DNA from: JALZAH01 sp051000755
GTDB taxonomy: Bacteria > Actinomycetota > Acidimicrobiia > Acidimicrobiales > Palsa-688
DNA length: 26,248 nt
Assembly: GCA_051000755.1 (NCBI GenBank)
Contig: JBPCNZ010000039.1
Span: 1 to 26,248, forward strand
Direction: 5' to 3'
Shown: positions 1 to 7,766 of the stretch, piece after piece
Numbering within the stretch: position 1 is the first letter of the stretch
How the letters are laid out: each line of letters begins with the position of its first letter
The notes under the pieces: generated by a model
The model's input: the letters and a program-made list of their open reading frames with translations, nothing else
Databases searched by the model: none
What the model was told of the DNA's origin: nothing
Translations under genes and position numbers: made by a program

Positions 1-1
1 C

Positions 2-103
2 AACGACGACTTCGAGACATACTGGAAATGGCACCTCGACAAAGAACTACAACGCACCCACCAGTCCCGATACGCAAACGGTGCCCTCCCAATCGCCGCG
101 TAG
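2..103 (+). CDS. C-terminal tail of an ORF running in from upstream
   Basis: The frame open from base 2 ends in TAG at 101-103 and gives 33 residues. They start NDDFETYWKWHLDKEL and end in ALPIAA. The Tyr-Trp, His-Leu and Gln-Arg-x-His pattern reminds me of the C-terminal tails of some transposases (ISKra4 type), but this is a recollection and not an alignment. The N-terminal part lies outside the window, so the function cannot be settled. It could equally be the end of another DNA-acting or hypothetical protein. Confidence 0.4.
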   Translation, partial: NDDFETYWKWHLDKELQRTHQSRYANGALPIAA

Positions 104-169
104 CTCACTCCTGGAGCGCCGCACCCATTTCGTTTCCGGGGGGCGGCAGGAGGGGATCATCAACGCATC

Positions 170-724
170 ATGGATGCCCTTTCTCTACTCATCGCCGACC
201 ACAAAGACGTCGAAAAGCGTTTCAAGGAGTTCGAGAAGGCCGGTGATCGGGCCTACGCCACCAAGGCCAAGATCGTCGACGCCGTCATCGAAGCGCTTTC
301 GGTCCATGCTGTCATCGAGGAACTGATCTTCTATCCCGCGGCCCGCCGAGCCGCCACCGACAGCACCGCCATGGTCCGCGAGTCCCTCGAGGAGCACCAC
401 ATCGTCAAGTGGGTGCTCTCCGAGCTCGCCGCCATGAAGCCAACCGATGAGCGATATGACGCCAAGGTGACCGTGCTCATCGAAAACGTCCGTCACCACG
501 TCAAGGAAGAGGAGCAGGATCTGTTCCCCAAGATCAGGGCCGCCCTCAGCGAGGAGCACCTGGCGGACCTGGGTGAGCAACTCGGGGCGGCCAAGAAGAT
601 CGCCCCGACCCGGCCCCATCCCCGCTCGCCCGATACTCCCCCGGGCAACCTGTTCGCCGGCCTGATCGCAGGCGGTGTCGACAAGGCCCGCGACGTCCTC
701 AAGGCCGTCACACCCAGGACCTGA
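170..724 (+). CDS. Hemerythrin-like (HHE) domain protein
   Basis: This 184-residue cytoplasmic protein has a four-helix hemerythrin/HHE-domain pattern. Candidate di-iron ligands are His11 (in ADHKD), His46 and Glu50 (HAVIEE), His76/His77 (EEHH), and His109/His110 with Glu114 (RHHVKEEE). Hemerythrin-like proteins bind O2 or NO, or serve in iron and oxidative-stress handling; no signal peptide or membrane segment is visible. The tail from about residue 142 is rich in Pro, Arg and Gly and ends in a short amphipathic stretch, as in many actinobacterial members. An AGGAGGGG run at 146-153 lies rather far (about 16 bases) from the ATG, so the start or ribosome site is not ideal. The gene stands alone. 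Its role beside the distant nar cluster (NO protection) is inference. Confidence 0.85.
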   Translation: MDALSLLIADHKDVEKRFKEFEKAGDRAYATKAKIVDAVIEALSVHAVIEELIFYPAARRAATDSTAMVRESLEEHHIVKWVLSELAAMKPTDERYDAKVTVLIENVRHHVKEEEQDLFPKIRAALSEEHLADLGEQLGAAKKIAPTRPHPRSPDTPPGNLFAGLIAGGVDKARDVLKAVTPRT

Positions 725-725
725 C

Positions 726-1247
726 AGCTCCCCGAAGCACCCGAGCTGGCTGCCGAGCGGGGGCGCGACGCTAACCCTGGACTGCCAGAGCGAGTTCGCG
801 AACACCTCCTACATCGACCCCGGCGCCACCCTCACCGCTGTCGCCGCGCCGGCCGCGGCGCTGGTCCAGGCCAATTTCCCCCAGGTTGCGTTGGGCGCTG
901 CGGGAGCCAACAAGGTGATCCAGACCGAGGAGGTGCCCGCCGGCGCGTGGAGGGTCCGCACCGATGTGGTGATGGGCGACCTCTTCCCCAACAATGGCAT
1001 CGGACCGGACGTGGACTTCCTGCGCTGTCACCTGGACGCAAATGGGATCGCCATCGACGGCGGCGCTACCGAGCTGTTCACGAGCGAGAGCTACCTCAAA
1101 GGGGTGGTCAACGCAGGGTCCTTCACCTCGTCCTCTTCATGGACGCTCACCCTTTCGTGCTCGCACGACGACAAGAACACCTCCGGGGGCAAGTGGACCG
1201 CGCTTTACGGCGGCCTGGTCGCAGTCGACAAAGGCCCGATCAACTAA
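726..1247 (+). pseudogene. Secreted-type beta protein lacking its 5' end
   Basis: The frame ending in TAA at 1245-1247 codes for a protein of extracellular character. It has alternating beta-strand patterns, few charged residues, two Cys in a xLxC pattern (LTLDC and LTLSC), and a typical domain end (YGGLVAVDKGPIN). No ATG or GTG with a ribosome site lies between the hemerythrin stop and the first conserved-looking segment near 765. The frame upstream only runs antisense-like through the end of the hemerythrin gene. The signal peptide and start therefore seem lost, and the hemerythrin gene ends exactly where the remnant begins. It may be a 5'-deleted remnant or a gene with an unrecognised start. 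I do not recognise a named family. Confidence 0.45.
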
Positions 1248-1409
1248 CCCCACCGGCAGGCCAGGGGCGACAGCCGGGTGACGGGACGTGGGCCGGCAAC
1301 GAGCGGTGGGGCAACGTCGGCACTGCGCTCGGCGGCTGAGAGAGCTTCGCCCAACGAGCTACCCTCAACCGGCGGCGGCCAACACGGAGTAGTGGATCCC
1401 TGGTGGCGA

Positions 1410-1949
1410 TCACTTCTTGGTATTTGTGTTGCACTGGGCGATCGCGTACGGCCCGACGGCCGTCTTGGTCACCGGCGGCAGCCCGTTGTGCACATTGATG
1501 CGGCACGTGATCGACGCCTTGCTCTGGCCGCTGGAGTTCTGCGCCGAGGCGACGACCCCCTCCCGGCCCGGTACCCCGACCTGATAGGTGGCCGGCAGGG
1601 TCACGGCGGTGTGCTGGCTCTCCTGGCCGTTGATAAGGATGGAGACGTAGTTGGCCACGGTTGTGCCGGTCGCGGTGACCGTCAGGGTCGCTTCGGGCAG
1701 CGAGGAGGTCGTGGGTGGTGTCGTCGTGGTGGTGGGCAGTGTCGTCGTGGGGGCAACCGTGCGAGTCGGTGCCTTGGTGGTCGGCGCTGCCGTCGTGGTC
1801 GGGAAGGCCGGAGTGGTCGCCACCGTGTTCTTCTTGGGGCTGGATGCCACCAGGCCGATCACGCCGACGATCAGGACAACCGCGATCAGCGCGCTGAACC
1901 ACTGGATCCGAGTCGGTTGCCCTCGGAACCTCCCCCACAGGTGCCCCAT
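1410..1949 (-). CDS. Membrane-anchored protein with MmpS-like domain
   Basis: About 179 residues. A short cytoplasmic N-terminus is followed by one hydrophobic segment (about residues 18-37) and a long Thr/Pro/Ala linker (about 42-90). An extracellular beta domain of roughly 85 residues follows. That domain has the MmpS layout: a VTLPATY strand, a SAQNSSG turn, an ITCRI strand and a final GPYAIAQC strand, with two Cys able to form a disulfide. MmpS proteins assist MmpL lipid exporters in mycobacteria, but no MmpL gene is in this window, so the partner is unknown. I choose the ATG at 1949 because GAGGG lies six bases upstream of it; the ATG at 1955 sits directly on that GAGGG. The gene is divergent from the cell-wall hydrolase downstream. 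Confidence 0.65.
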   Translation of the reverse strand: MGHLWGRFRGQPTRIQWFSALIAVVLIVGVIGLVASSPKKNTVATTPAFPTTTAAPTTKAPTRTVAPTTTLPTTTTTPPTTSSLPEATLTVTATGTTVANYVSILINGQESQHTAVTLPATYQVGVPGREGVVASAQNSSGQSKASITCRINVHNGLPPVTKTAVGPYAIAQCNTNTKK

Positions 1950-2039
1950 GGCCATCCCTCACGGCTCGAACAAACGACAGGTCCGTTACCCGCCCAGTCC
2001 GGGACGGTACAACCAGGAGGAACCGACGTCCATCCTCCC

Positions 2040-2230
2040 GCCTTCAGCCCCCGATCCGCCCTCAAATCGGCCCCGGTCCGGCCGGGTGTCACCCGCGATG
2101 AGCGGCTGTTCGGGTCGGTTCTGAGCCCGGCCCCTTCCGGCGCCGTCACCCGAGGCCGACTCCCAGTTGCTACCGTCTCCGGTGGGAAAGCTCCGGCATG
2201 TCGATTTACGCCGGGGCGGGAGGAGATATC
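2040..2230 (+). promoter_or_regulatory. Possible structured leader (c-di-AMP riboswitch-like) of the hydrolase gene
   Basis: The region before the LysM/NlpC-P60 gene is GC-rich and able to fold. Near 2131 it contains CCCCTTCCG followed by CCGTCA, which resembles the 3' half of ydaO (c-di-AMP) riboswitches, a class known to precede actinobacterial LysM and NlpC/P60 genes. The conserved CAGCTAACC and GGGGAC blocks were not found. This is therefore a weak, context-driven suggestion. Confidence 0.2.
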
Positions 2231-2233
2231 ACT

Positions 2234-2281
2234 GTGCGTTACGTGACGCCGTACCCGACTGTCGAGATGGCGACGTGCTGA
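2234..2281 (+). CDS. 15-codon leader ORF overlapping the hydrolase start
   Basis: A strong AGGAG at 2221-2225 lies eight bases before GTG 2234. That GTG opens a 15-residue ORF (VRYVTPYPTVEMATC) ending in TGA at 2279-2281. Its end overlaps the GTG at 2275 that I take as the start of the hydrolase, which has no good ribosome site of its own. This arrangement fits a short leader peptide that brings ribosomes to the hydrolase by translational coupling. It could also be the true N-terminus if one base is missing in the sequence. Confidence 0.4.
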   Translation: MRYVTPYPTVEMATC

Positions 2282-4029
2282 CGTCGCCACTGCGCCCCGC
2301 CGACGAGGCGAGGGCTGAAAAACCCGCCCCGATCGTCGAGCACCGGTTGAGCGAGGACCACACCCTGACGGTTCGCCGGCCGGTCCGGGTGATCGTCCGC
2401 CAACGTCGAGTGGTTGCCACGCTCGCCACGGTGAGCGTGCTCTCGGGACTGGTTGCGACCGTCGCCGGCGTGGCCGCCATCTGGGCCGTGGCCGGTCTGG
2501 CCGTGGTGCTCATGGTCGGATACCTGGCTATCGTGGCTCACATTCGCAGCGCCGCCGTGGAGAGGGAGATGACCCTCGCCTTCGGTACGAGCCCGGGTCC
2601 GGTCGGCGACGGCTGGGATGCCTTCGCCCGGGATCTGGCGGTCAGCGCTGACCGCTTCGAGGAGCCGGTCCTCGAGGCGACCGCCCAGCGGGGAACGGTG
2701 GCCAGGTTCGTGCTGGCGTCGGTCCTCGGTTGGCTCCTGACGCCGGTCGTGGCCGTCATCCGCCTGGCGTGTGGTGACCTCAGCGACCTGCGCCGACGAG
2801 GAGTCCTCGATCGCCTGGTGCGGGCCCAGCAGTACGGCCGGTCCCGCTCGCTGCAGGTGCTCACCGTCTCGGTGGCCGCCACCGCCGGCGTGACCGGCGT
2901 CACCATGGCGGCCAGTCCCGCTCTGGCCGGCGCCAACCCGCCGCCGGCTTCGGCCAAGCTCGCCTCATCCAGCCTGACTGCGGCGGGCAGTAGCTACACG
3001 GTGCGTGCCGGCGACACGATGACCGCGATCGCCCAGCAGTACGGTGTGGCCGTTTCCATGATGGCCTCGAGCAACGGGATCGCCAATCCGGACCACATCA
3101 GCACGGGGCAGGTCCTCACCGTCAGTCTGCCGCCGTACACGGTCCGACCCGGCGACACCCTCAGCGCCATCGCCATGCGCTACGGGCGCTCGGTCGAGGC
3201 GGTGGTTGCCACCAACGGCATCGCCGACGCCAACGTGATCACGGTCGGGCAGATCCTCCACGTTGGAGGCGGCAATCTTCCGGCCGCGGCCCAACCCCAG
3301 GCTTCGCCTCCTGCGGCGGCCAAGCCGACGGCAGCCAGCGTCCCTGCCGCTCCGGTCAAGGTCGCCCCGGTGGTGGCGGCCACGCCTGCTGCTCCGCCGC
3401 TGGTGGGTTCGGGTACCTACACCGTGCGGGCCGGCGACAACCTTGGGGCCATCGCCGCCAGGTTCAACACCTGGACGGCGTCGCTGGTCGCGGCCAACCA
3501 TCTGAGCAGCGCCAACGCCATCGTCGTGGGCCAGGTCCTCCAGGTCGGCGGCCAGGGCGCCAACGCCCCCAAGCCGGTGGCGGTGGCCCCCGCGGCACCG
3601 ATCCGGGTTGCGCCCGTCGCCGCTACGGCACCGGCGCCCGCTCGGGCCCCGGCACCCGCACCGACCCCGGCTCCCGTGCGTGCCGCCTCGGGTGCGGCGG
3701 CGGCGGTGCAGACGGCGCTGGCCCAGGTAGGCAAGCCCTACGTGTACGGCGCGGCCGGTCCCTCCAGCTTCGACTGCTCGGGCCTGGTCATGTACGCCTG
3801 GGCTGCGGCCGGTGTCTCCCTCCCCCACTACAGCGGCGCCCAGTACAGCGCCATGACCCATGTCTCCATGAGCGCCCTCCAGCCCGGCGACGTCGTCTTC
3901 TTCGCCGATCCGGGCCAGCACGAAGCCATGTACATCGGAGGCGGCAAGATCGTCGAGGCGCCCTACACAGGTGCCGATGTCCGGGTCGTGCCCATGTACT
4001 CGCAGTTCGTGCTCGCCGGCCGGCCCTGA
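2275..4029 (+). CDS. Cell-wall hydrolase: membrane segments, three LysM repeats, NlpC/P60 domain
   Basis: 584 residues from GTG 2275. A hydrophobic N-terminal part (about residues 45-90, 145-165 and 195-220) has two to four membrane-spanning stretches. It leads to an Ala/Pro-rich exported part with three LysM domains beginning at residues 241, 288 and 382 (each YTVRxGD). The C-terminal NlpC/P60 endopeptidase domain (about 475-580) has Cys501 in DCSG, His549 and Glu561. The spacing of 48 and 12 residues matches the Cys-His-Glu triad of mycobacterial RipA almost exactly. The protein should bind peptidoglycan through LysM and cut stem peptides. The large multi-spanning N-terminal part is unusual for this class. 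The frame is also open back to a TTG at 2167, but that start has no ribosome site. Confidence 0.85.
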   Translation: MLTSPLRPADEARAEKPAPIVEHRLSEDHTLTVRRPVRVIVRQRRVVATLATVSVLSGLVATVAGVAAIWAVAGLAVVLMVGYLAIVAHIRSAAVEREMTLAFGTSPGPVGDGWDAFARDLAVSADRFEEPVLEATAQRGTVARFVLASVLGWLLTPVVAVIRLACGDLSDLRRRGVLDRLVRAQQYGRSRSLQVLTVSVAATAGVTGVTMAASPALAGANPPPASAKLASSSLTAAGSSYTVRAGDTMTAIAQQYGVAVSMMASSNGIANPDHISTGQVLTVSLPPYTVRPGDTLSAIAMRYGRSVEAVVATNGIADANVITVGQILHVGGGNLPAAAQPQASPPAAAKPTAASVPAAPVKVAPVVAATPAAPPLVGSGTYTVRAGDNLGAIAARFNTWTASLVAANHLSSANAIVVGQVLQVGGQGANAPKPVAVAPAAPIRVAPVAATAPAPARAPAPAPTPAPVRAASGAAAAVQTALAQVGKPYVYGAAGPSSFDCSGLVMYAWAAAGVSLPHYSGAQYSAMTHVSMSALQPGDVVFFADPGQHEAMYIGGGKIVEAPYTGADVRVVPMYSQFVLAGRP

Positions 4030-4043
4030 CCTCAGGCGTTCGT

Positions 4044-4085
4044 AGGCCGGTCGGCGTTGCCCGCCAAGCGACGCCGGTCGGGCCT
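4044..4085 (+). terminator. Hairpin after the hydrolase gene
   Basis: An outer AGGCC/GGCCT stem and an inner GGCGT/ACGCC stem enclose an internal loop, 15 bases after the hydrolase stop. No T-run follows. It could terminate transcription in a GC-rich host or simply protect the 3' end. Confidence 0.35.
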
Positions 4086-4207
4086 GCCTAGCGGGACCTT
4101 CCCCCTTGCTCCTAATGGCGGTTTGTGGGGTTCGGAGAGTTTTCTTTGAAATGGGCCTCTGACCCGCGCGTTTGGCCGCCGAGGATGCTCGCGATTGTTA
4201 GCGCGAG

Positions 4208-5908
4208 GGTGTAGTACCTAAAGCATGGCATCGATCATCAGCAAGAAGGTCAACGGGCACACCTACTACTACCTGCGGGAGATGGCCCGGGTGGGCGGCA
4301 AACCCACGATGGTGTCGGAGCGCTACTTGGGCAAGTCGTCCGATATCGAGTCGGCCATGGACGGGGCGATGTCCATGCCGGAACGGACCCGTCATCCCGC
4401 GTTCGGCGACGTGGCCGCGGTGTGGTCGGTGCTCGAAGTCCTGGATGTGGCGGGGATTGTCGACAACGTGGTCGGCGCCCGGCGGTCAGACGCGGCGGCG
4501 TCGGTGGGGACCTACATGGGCGTTGGCGACCGCGAACCGGGTCGTCGACCCGTGCTCGAAGCTGGCCTTCGCCCACTGGTGGGCGACGACCGCGGCGGAC
4601 CGTTGGCTGCGCCTGCCCCGAGCGGCGTTGGACCACCGTCGCTTGTGGGACGCGATGGATGCCATCACCACCGGCCATCTCGTCGAGATCGAACGGCGCA
4701 TCACCACCAAGTTGGTCGAGCTTTTCGGTGTCGAGCTCACCGGGCTGGTGTTGGACATGGCGAACTACGCCACCTACATCGACTCGGCCAACGACCGGGC
4801 CCCGATCGCCCAGCGCGGCCACGCCAAACAGAAACGCAGCGACCTGCGCCTCGTCGGCCGCGGCCTGGTGGTGTCGGTCGACGGCGCCATCCCGCTGCTC
4901 AGCCACACCTTCCCCGGTGACCGCCCCGACGTCACCCAATTCCCGGCCATAGTCAACGAGCTCGTCGCACGCTGGGGAGCCCTGGCCGCCGACGCCGGCA
5001 ACTTGACCCTCGTCTATGACGCCGGGCAGGGCTCGGTCGACAACCAGGCGCTCATCGACGCCAGCCCCCTGCATCACGTCGGCTCACTGCCACCCTCGGA
5101 TCACGCCTGGCTGCTCGCCGTTCTGGCCGCCAAGTTCTCAACCGTCGGCGACCCCTACCCGGGTGTCACCGCCTATGAGGCCCGCGGCACGGCGCTGGGC
5201 GCCGAGCGACGCCTGATCGTCTGTCACCCGCCGACCCTCCACGCCAGCCAGACCGCCGGGTTCACCCAGACCCTGACCACCGCCGGGCGGCGCCTCAGCG
5301 AGCTCGCCGAGCGTCTCGCCCGCGGCAAGACCCGCCGCAGCCGCGACAAGGTGGCCGCCGACATCGACCAGATCTGTGCGGCCCGCTGGGTGGCCCGGGT
5401 GATGATCACCACCCTCACCGGCGACACCCCCGCCGAGATGCGCCTGACATGGAAGATCGACACCAAGGCTCGCCGGGCGCTCGAAGCCGAGCAGTTCGGC
5501 AAACGGATCCTCGTCACCGACCACGACGACTGGGACCACGCCCAGGTGATCGCCGCCTACCGTTCCCAATCCGAAGTCGAGAACGACTTCCGCCAGATGA
5601 AAGACACCGCCGTCGTCGGGTTCAGCCCCATGTTCAACTGAACCGAACCGACGATCCGGGTACACGCCTTCTACTGCGTGCTCGCCCTCACCGTCGCTCG
5701 GCTCATGCGACGCCAAGCCGCCGCCGCCGGCTACCCGATGAGCGTGCGCGAACTGCTCGCCACGCTCGCCGGGATCCAAGAAACCGTGCTCCTCTACCCC
5801 TCCACCGGCGGCCGCCCCCGAGCCCGGCGCATGACCACCGAGACCACCGCCACCCAAAAGACGCTCTACAACCTGTTCGGCCTCGACGCCTACGCCCCGA
5901 AACGATGA
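4208..5908 (+). mobile_element. Remnant of an IS1634-type (IS4-group) insertion sequence
   Basis: The transposase gene below fills this interval. The sequence TGTAGTACCTAAAG starting at 4210 just before the gene looks like a left terminal end. I found no inverted match to it downstream to 6058, so the right end is lost, diverged or not recognisable. Target-site duplications could not be identified. Confidence 0.5.
4225..5908 (+). pseudogene. IS1634-family transposase, one frameshift and one nonsense codon
   Basis: The protein starts MASIISKKVNGHTYYYLRE, a typical IS1634-type opening. At 4518-4520 an extra G after TACATG shifts the frame: the intended TYMALATANR continues in the next frame. 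The rest of the catalytic region is then continuous, including DAGQGS (about 5020-5037) and the C-terminal signature YRSQSEVENDFRQMK (5560-5604). A TGA at 5639 stands where this family has Trp (PMFN-stop-TEPTIRVH). The frame then runs on with FYCVLALTVARLM to a proper end at 5906-5908 (LNLFGLDAYAPKR-like tail). Joined, the three pieces give about 560 residues, near normal length for the family. The element is probably inactive, unless the lesions are sequencing errors. No programmed slippage signal was recognised. Confidence 0.85.
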
Positions 5909-6162
5909 CCACCAGCATCGCCCCGCCCCCCGCGTGGGCCGCCCTCGAAGACGCGCTCCGTCAACGACGCCCGGTCCCATCTCACCTACCACGGCCGAGG
6001 GCGGCCGGAGCGCCTCGATCTCGTGCCCGGCGACGATCGACTATCCCCACTGGTCGAGTCAGGTTTTCCGCCCCCAGAACTCAAGTTGCAGCCGGACCGG
6101 ACCGGTCGGCGCAACCCGGTGGGGCACACCGGGCGGGATGGGTTGGGCGGATCCGGCTTTGA
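5905..6162 (+). other. Short ORF overlapping the transposase stop (ATGA)
   Basis: ATG 5905 overlaps the transposase TGA. The first 25 residues (MTTSIAPPPAWAALEDALRQ) look coding and resemble small proteins carried next to such elements. The later part runs antisense to the cupin gene, and a better continuation (TYHGRGR) lies in another frame near 5980. It is probably a broken passenger or flanking gene. I assign no function. Confidence 0.25.
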
Positions 6163-6565
6163 GGTGCAGCGGTGACACCGGGGTGATCCCGGATTCGAAC
6201 TGGAAGTCGATCTCGCCTTCGATGATGTGCAGTCGCCCCCACCGACCGCCCGGGGTTCGGTGAGCGCCTTGGAGACCGGCGGGAAGCGAGTCTTGGTCCC
6301 AGGGGCCGGCCTGCCCGACGAGACTGAGGCCGTCAGGGAGTTCGGCACGGTCGCAGAGCGGACAGTCGATGGGGGACCCCACGCGGCCGGCCCGTCCGTC
6401 GGCGTCGAGCACCCATGGTCGCGGCTGGAGCGGGGGTCGGTGACGGACGTGCTGGTTGTGGAAGCACGACAACTCCGCCACCCAGTCACCGTGGCTGTCG
6501 GGGTGGAAACCGACAATGGAGCGGATCACCGGCCAGTCCCGCCAAGTGGGGAAGGCCTCGGCCAC
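6059..6565 (-). CDS. DUF3565-DUF1971 (tellurite-resistance-type cupin) protein
   Basis: 168 residues with two parts. Residues about 15-85 match the DUF3565 pattern: IVGFHPDSHGDWVAEL, a Cys and His cluster (SCFHNQHVRHRPP), PWVLD and SPIDCPLCDRAELP. The CPLC and HxQH groups suggest zinc or iron binding. Residues about 86-168 match the DUF1971 cupin related to the TehB-linked protein, with WGRLHIIEGEIDF, GVPHRV and a final LQLEFWGR. Neither domain has a well-proven reaction; the cupin part is usually filed under tellurite resistance. The gene is the last of a minus-strand set and converges on the insertion-sequence remnant. The start at 6565 is the first in frame, and internal starts are possible. 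Confidence 0.75.
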   Translation of the reverse strand: MAEAFPTWRDWPVIRSIVGFHPDSHGDWVAELSCFHNQHVRHRPPLQPRPWVLDADGRAGRVGSPIDCPLCDRAELPDGLSLVGQAGPWDQDSLPAGLQGAHRTPGGRWGRLHIIEGEIDFQFESGITPVSPLHLKAGSAQPIPPGVPHRVAPTGPVRLQLEFWGRKT

Positions 6566-6610
6566 CCGAGCTGGCCTTGCGTCTGCTGGCCCACCGCTCC
6601 GAAAGGCGGC

Positions 6611-6706
6611 CTAGCCGAAGAACTCATGGCCTTGGTTGTAGCCGCCGTGGCCGCCGGCAAGGTCAGGGTCGAAGCGAACCGATGAACGAAACGAGCCCGC
6701 CCTCAT
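6611..6706 (-). CDS. Small ORF (31 residues) ending in a GGHGGYNQ-type tail
   Basis: ATG 6706 to TAG 6611 gives MRAGSFRSSVRFDPDLAGG followed by HGGYNQGHEFFG. It lies in the gap between the CxxC protein and the cupin gene on the same strand. A closely similar but frameshifted tail occurs at 7118-7223, so the sequence has been copied and partly conserved. That argues for coding or functional DNA. The His, Gly, Tyr and Asn residues could bind metal. No ribosome site is obvious. Confidence 0.3.
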   Translation of the reverse strand: MRAGSFRSSVRFDPDLAGGHGGYNQGHEFFG

Positions 6707-6717
6707 CCCAAAGGCGC

Positions 6718-7029
6718 TCAACGCTTCTCGCTTCCAGCGCTGTCATCTGGTGCTGGTAGGACCGTGGCCCACGGACACTCGGACTCCTCGTGCACATCGA
6801 GGTCGACCATCACCGCCTCGCCATTGTCGGCCAGCTCCCAGCCCCGCAGGTTGTCGTGGATCTCGGCGACAAGCGCCGCCGGATGGTCGTGGTCGTGGTC
6901 TACAACGAGACACCCAGCGGTCGAGTTGACGTGCACTTGGCGGACGAGGGCCCGGGCAAGCAGGCGGTCCGACATGGTGCGCAGACACCATGGGCAGTTG
7001 CTGTTGGCAAGTTGGACGACGGTCCGCAC
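6718..7029 (-). CDS. Small CxxC heavy-metal-associated-like protein
   Basis: 103 residues from GTG 7029. A GAAGGAGAGG ribosome site lies about seven bases upstream. The layout is beta-(CxxC)-alpha-beta-beta-alpha-beta, as in HMA domains: a VVQLANSN strand, Cys12 and Cys15 (NCPWC), helix LRTMSDRLL, strand CLVVDHDHD, helix ALVAEIHDNLR and strand EAVMVDLDV. An Asp/His-rich stretch (DHDHDH) and a late Cys could add metal ligands. Such proteins carry or sense soft metals, but no metal exporter lies beside it, so the role is open. A second, broken copy of the gene lies at 11496-11765 on the other strand and confirms that this frame is coding. Confidence 0.65.
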   Translation of the reverse strand: MRTVVQLANSNCPWCLRTMSDRLLARALVRQVHVNSTAGCLVVDHDHDHPAALVAEIHDNLRGWELADNGEAVMVDLDVHEESECPWATVLPAPDDSAGSEKR

Positions 7030-7117
7030 AGAGGGTCCTCTCCTTCGCTATCGGCCCTCGGGCCAGTTCCGGGGATGGGAACTGACCCTTGAACGGTTAT
7101 GGCTGGTTGTTCGTGGC

Positions 7118-7223
7118 CTAGACAAATTGGCGGTAGCGGAAGAACTCATGGTCTGGTTGTAGCCGCCGTGGCCGCCGACGACTTCGCCTCCTTGAAACCG
7201 AAGATGAGGGGCTGGTCGTTCAT
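7118..7223 (-). pseudogene. Frameshifted short ORF with YNQ-H tail
   Basis: ATG 7223 begins MNDQPLIFGF and soon stops (TGA at 7146), but two single-base shifts restore GGEVVGGHGGYNQ, then HEFFRYRQFV and TAG at 7118. That reading matches the tail of the 31-residue ORF at 6611-6706. The similar DNA (GAACTCATGG, then GGTTGTAGCCGCCGTGGCCG on the plus strand) supports common origin. Confidence 0.3.
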
Positions 7224-7320
7224 ATCTCGTAGGCGACCAGGGTGAGGGGGTGACCAGAACCCGAGCCTCTCAGACCGACCGATCGTCAAGGTCAGGCCAC
7301 AACCACGGACCTGCGTCGTT

Positions 7321-7671
7321 TTACTGATCCACGTGCTGAGCGAGAAAGGCTTGATGGGCCTGGTGAGTTTGCTGCGCGAGAAACGCTTGATGAGCTTGCT
7401 GCGCGAGAAACTGTTGATGACCCAGAAACTGCTCATGAGCCAGGTACCGCTGGTTGGCGAGCGACGGCCAGTGGCTCGCCGATCTCCTCGGTACCGGGTT
7501 GATACCCGTCTGGAAACGGTCGTCGGCGTGGCCGACCGGGCTACCGGTCTCGTCCATCCCGTCATCGACGGCGCCAGCCTCTGGGTGGCGACCCTCGAAC
7601 TCCTCGCCACGGGGAGTCCCCGGGGTATGCGAATCGAGGCCTTCGGAACCAAATGTCCTGGATTCTGTCAT
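7321..7671 (-). CDS. Gln/His-rich repeat protein of unknown function
   Basis: 116 residues starting MTESRTFGSEG. The first 65 residues are acidic and probably disordered. From about residue 75 the protein becomes a repeat of short units such as HEQFL, HQQFLAQQ, HQAFLAQQ and HQAFLAQH, and it ends in HVDQ. At DNA level the unit GCGAGAAAsGCTTGATG (plus strand) recurs at 7340, 7376 and 7403. Start evidence is good: GAGGAG lies about eight bases before the ATG, and a promoter TTGCAA-17-TACAAT lies upstream. The repeats could form a Gln/His helix able to multimerise or bind metal. I do not recognise a family. The opposite strand is also open here but has no such start signals. Confidence 0.6.
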   Translation of the reverse strand: MTESRTFGSEGLDSHTPGTPRGEEFEGRHPEAGAVDDGMDETGSPVGHADDRFQTGINPVPRRSASHWPSLANQRYLAHEQFLGHQQFLAQQAHQAFLAQQTHQAHQAFLAQHVDQ

Positions 7672-7707
7672 GGCTGCGTCTCCTCTTCCGATCTTGCTTT
7701 CCCCCGA

Positions 7708-7736
7708 ATTGTATACTCGTTGCAGAATACTTGCAA
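7708..7736 (-). promoter_or_regulatory. Promoter of the repeat-protein gene (minus strand)
   Basis: On the minus strand the -35 is TTGCAA (7736-7731), the spacer is 17 bases, and the -10 is TACAAT (7713-7708). Transcription would begin near 7701, about 30 bases before the ATG at 7671. The -35 hexamer is a palindrome and is shared with the plus-strand promoter. Confidence 0.5.
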
Positions 7737-7760
7737 GTGTCTTCTAGAATCCTCTAACAT
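7731..7760 (+). promoter_or_regulatory. Promoter of the MarR-like regulator, probably leaderless
   Basis: TTGCAA (7731-7736), an 18-base spacer and TAACAT (7755-7760) put the transcript start at or next to the ATG at 7767. The mRNA would then be leaderless, as is common in actinobacteria, and indeed no ribosome site precedes this ATG. The spacer holds TTCTAGAA (7742-7749), a likely operator. Confidence 0.5.
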
Positions 7761-7766
7761 AGGACT

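Noticed and set aside
4511..4525. Programmed frameshift in the transposase
   Set aside because: No slippery heptamer or stimulating structure was seen, and a separate nonsense codon is present in the same gene, so mutation is simpler.
7339..7437. Short direct repeats considered as a CRISPR-like array
   Set aside because: Units are 17 bases, spaced 36 and 27 bases apart, imperfect, and lie inside a coding frame that they explain.
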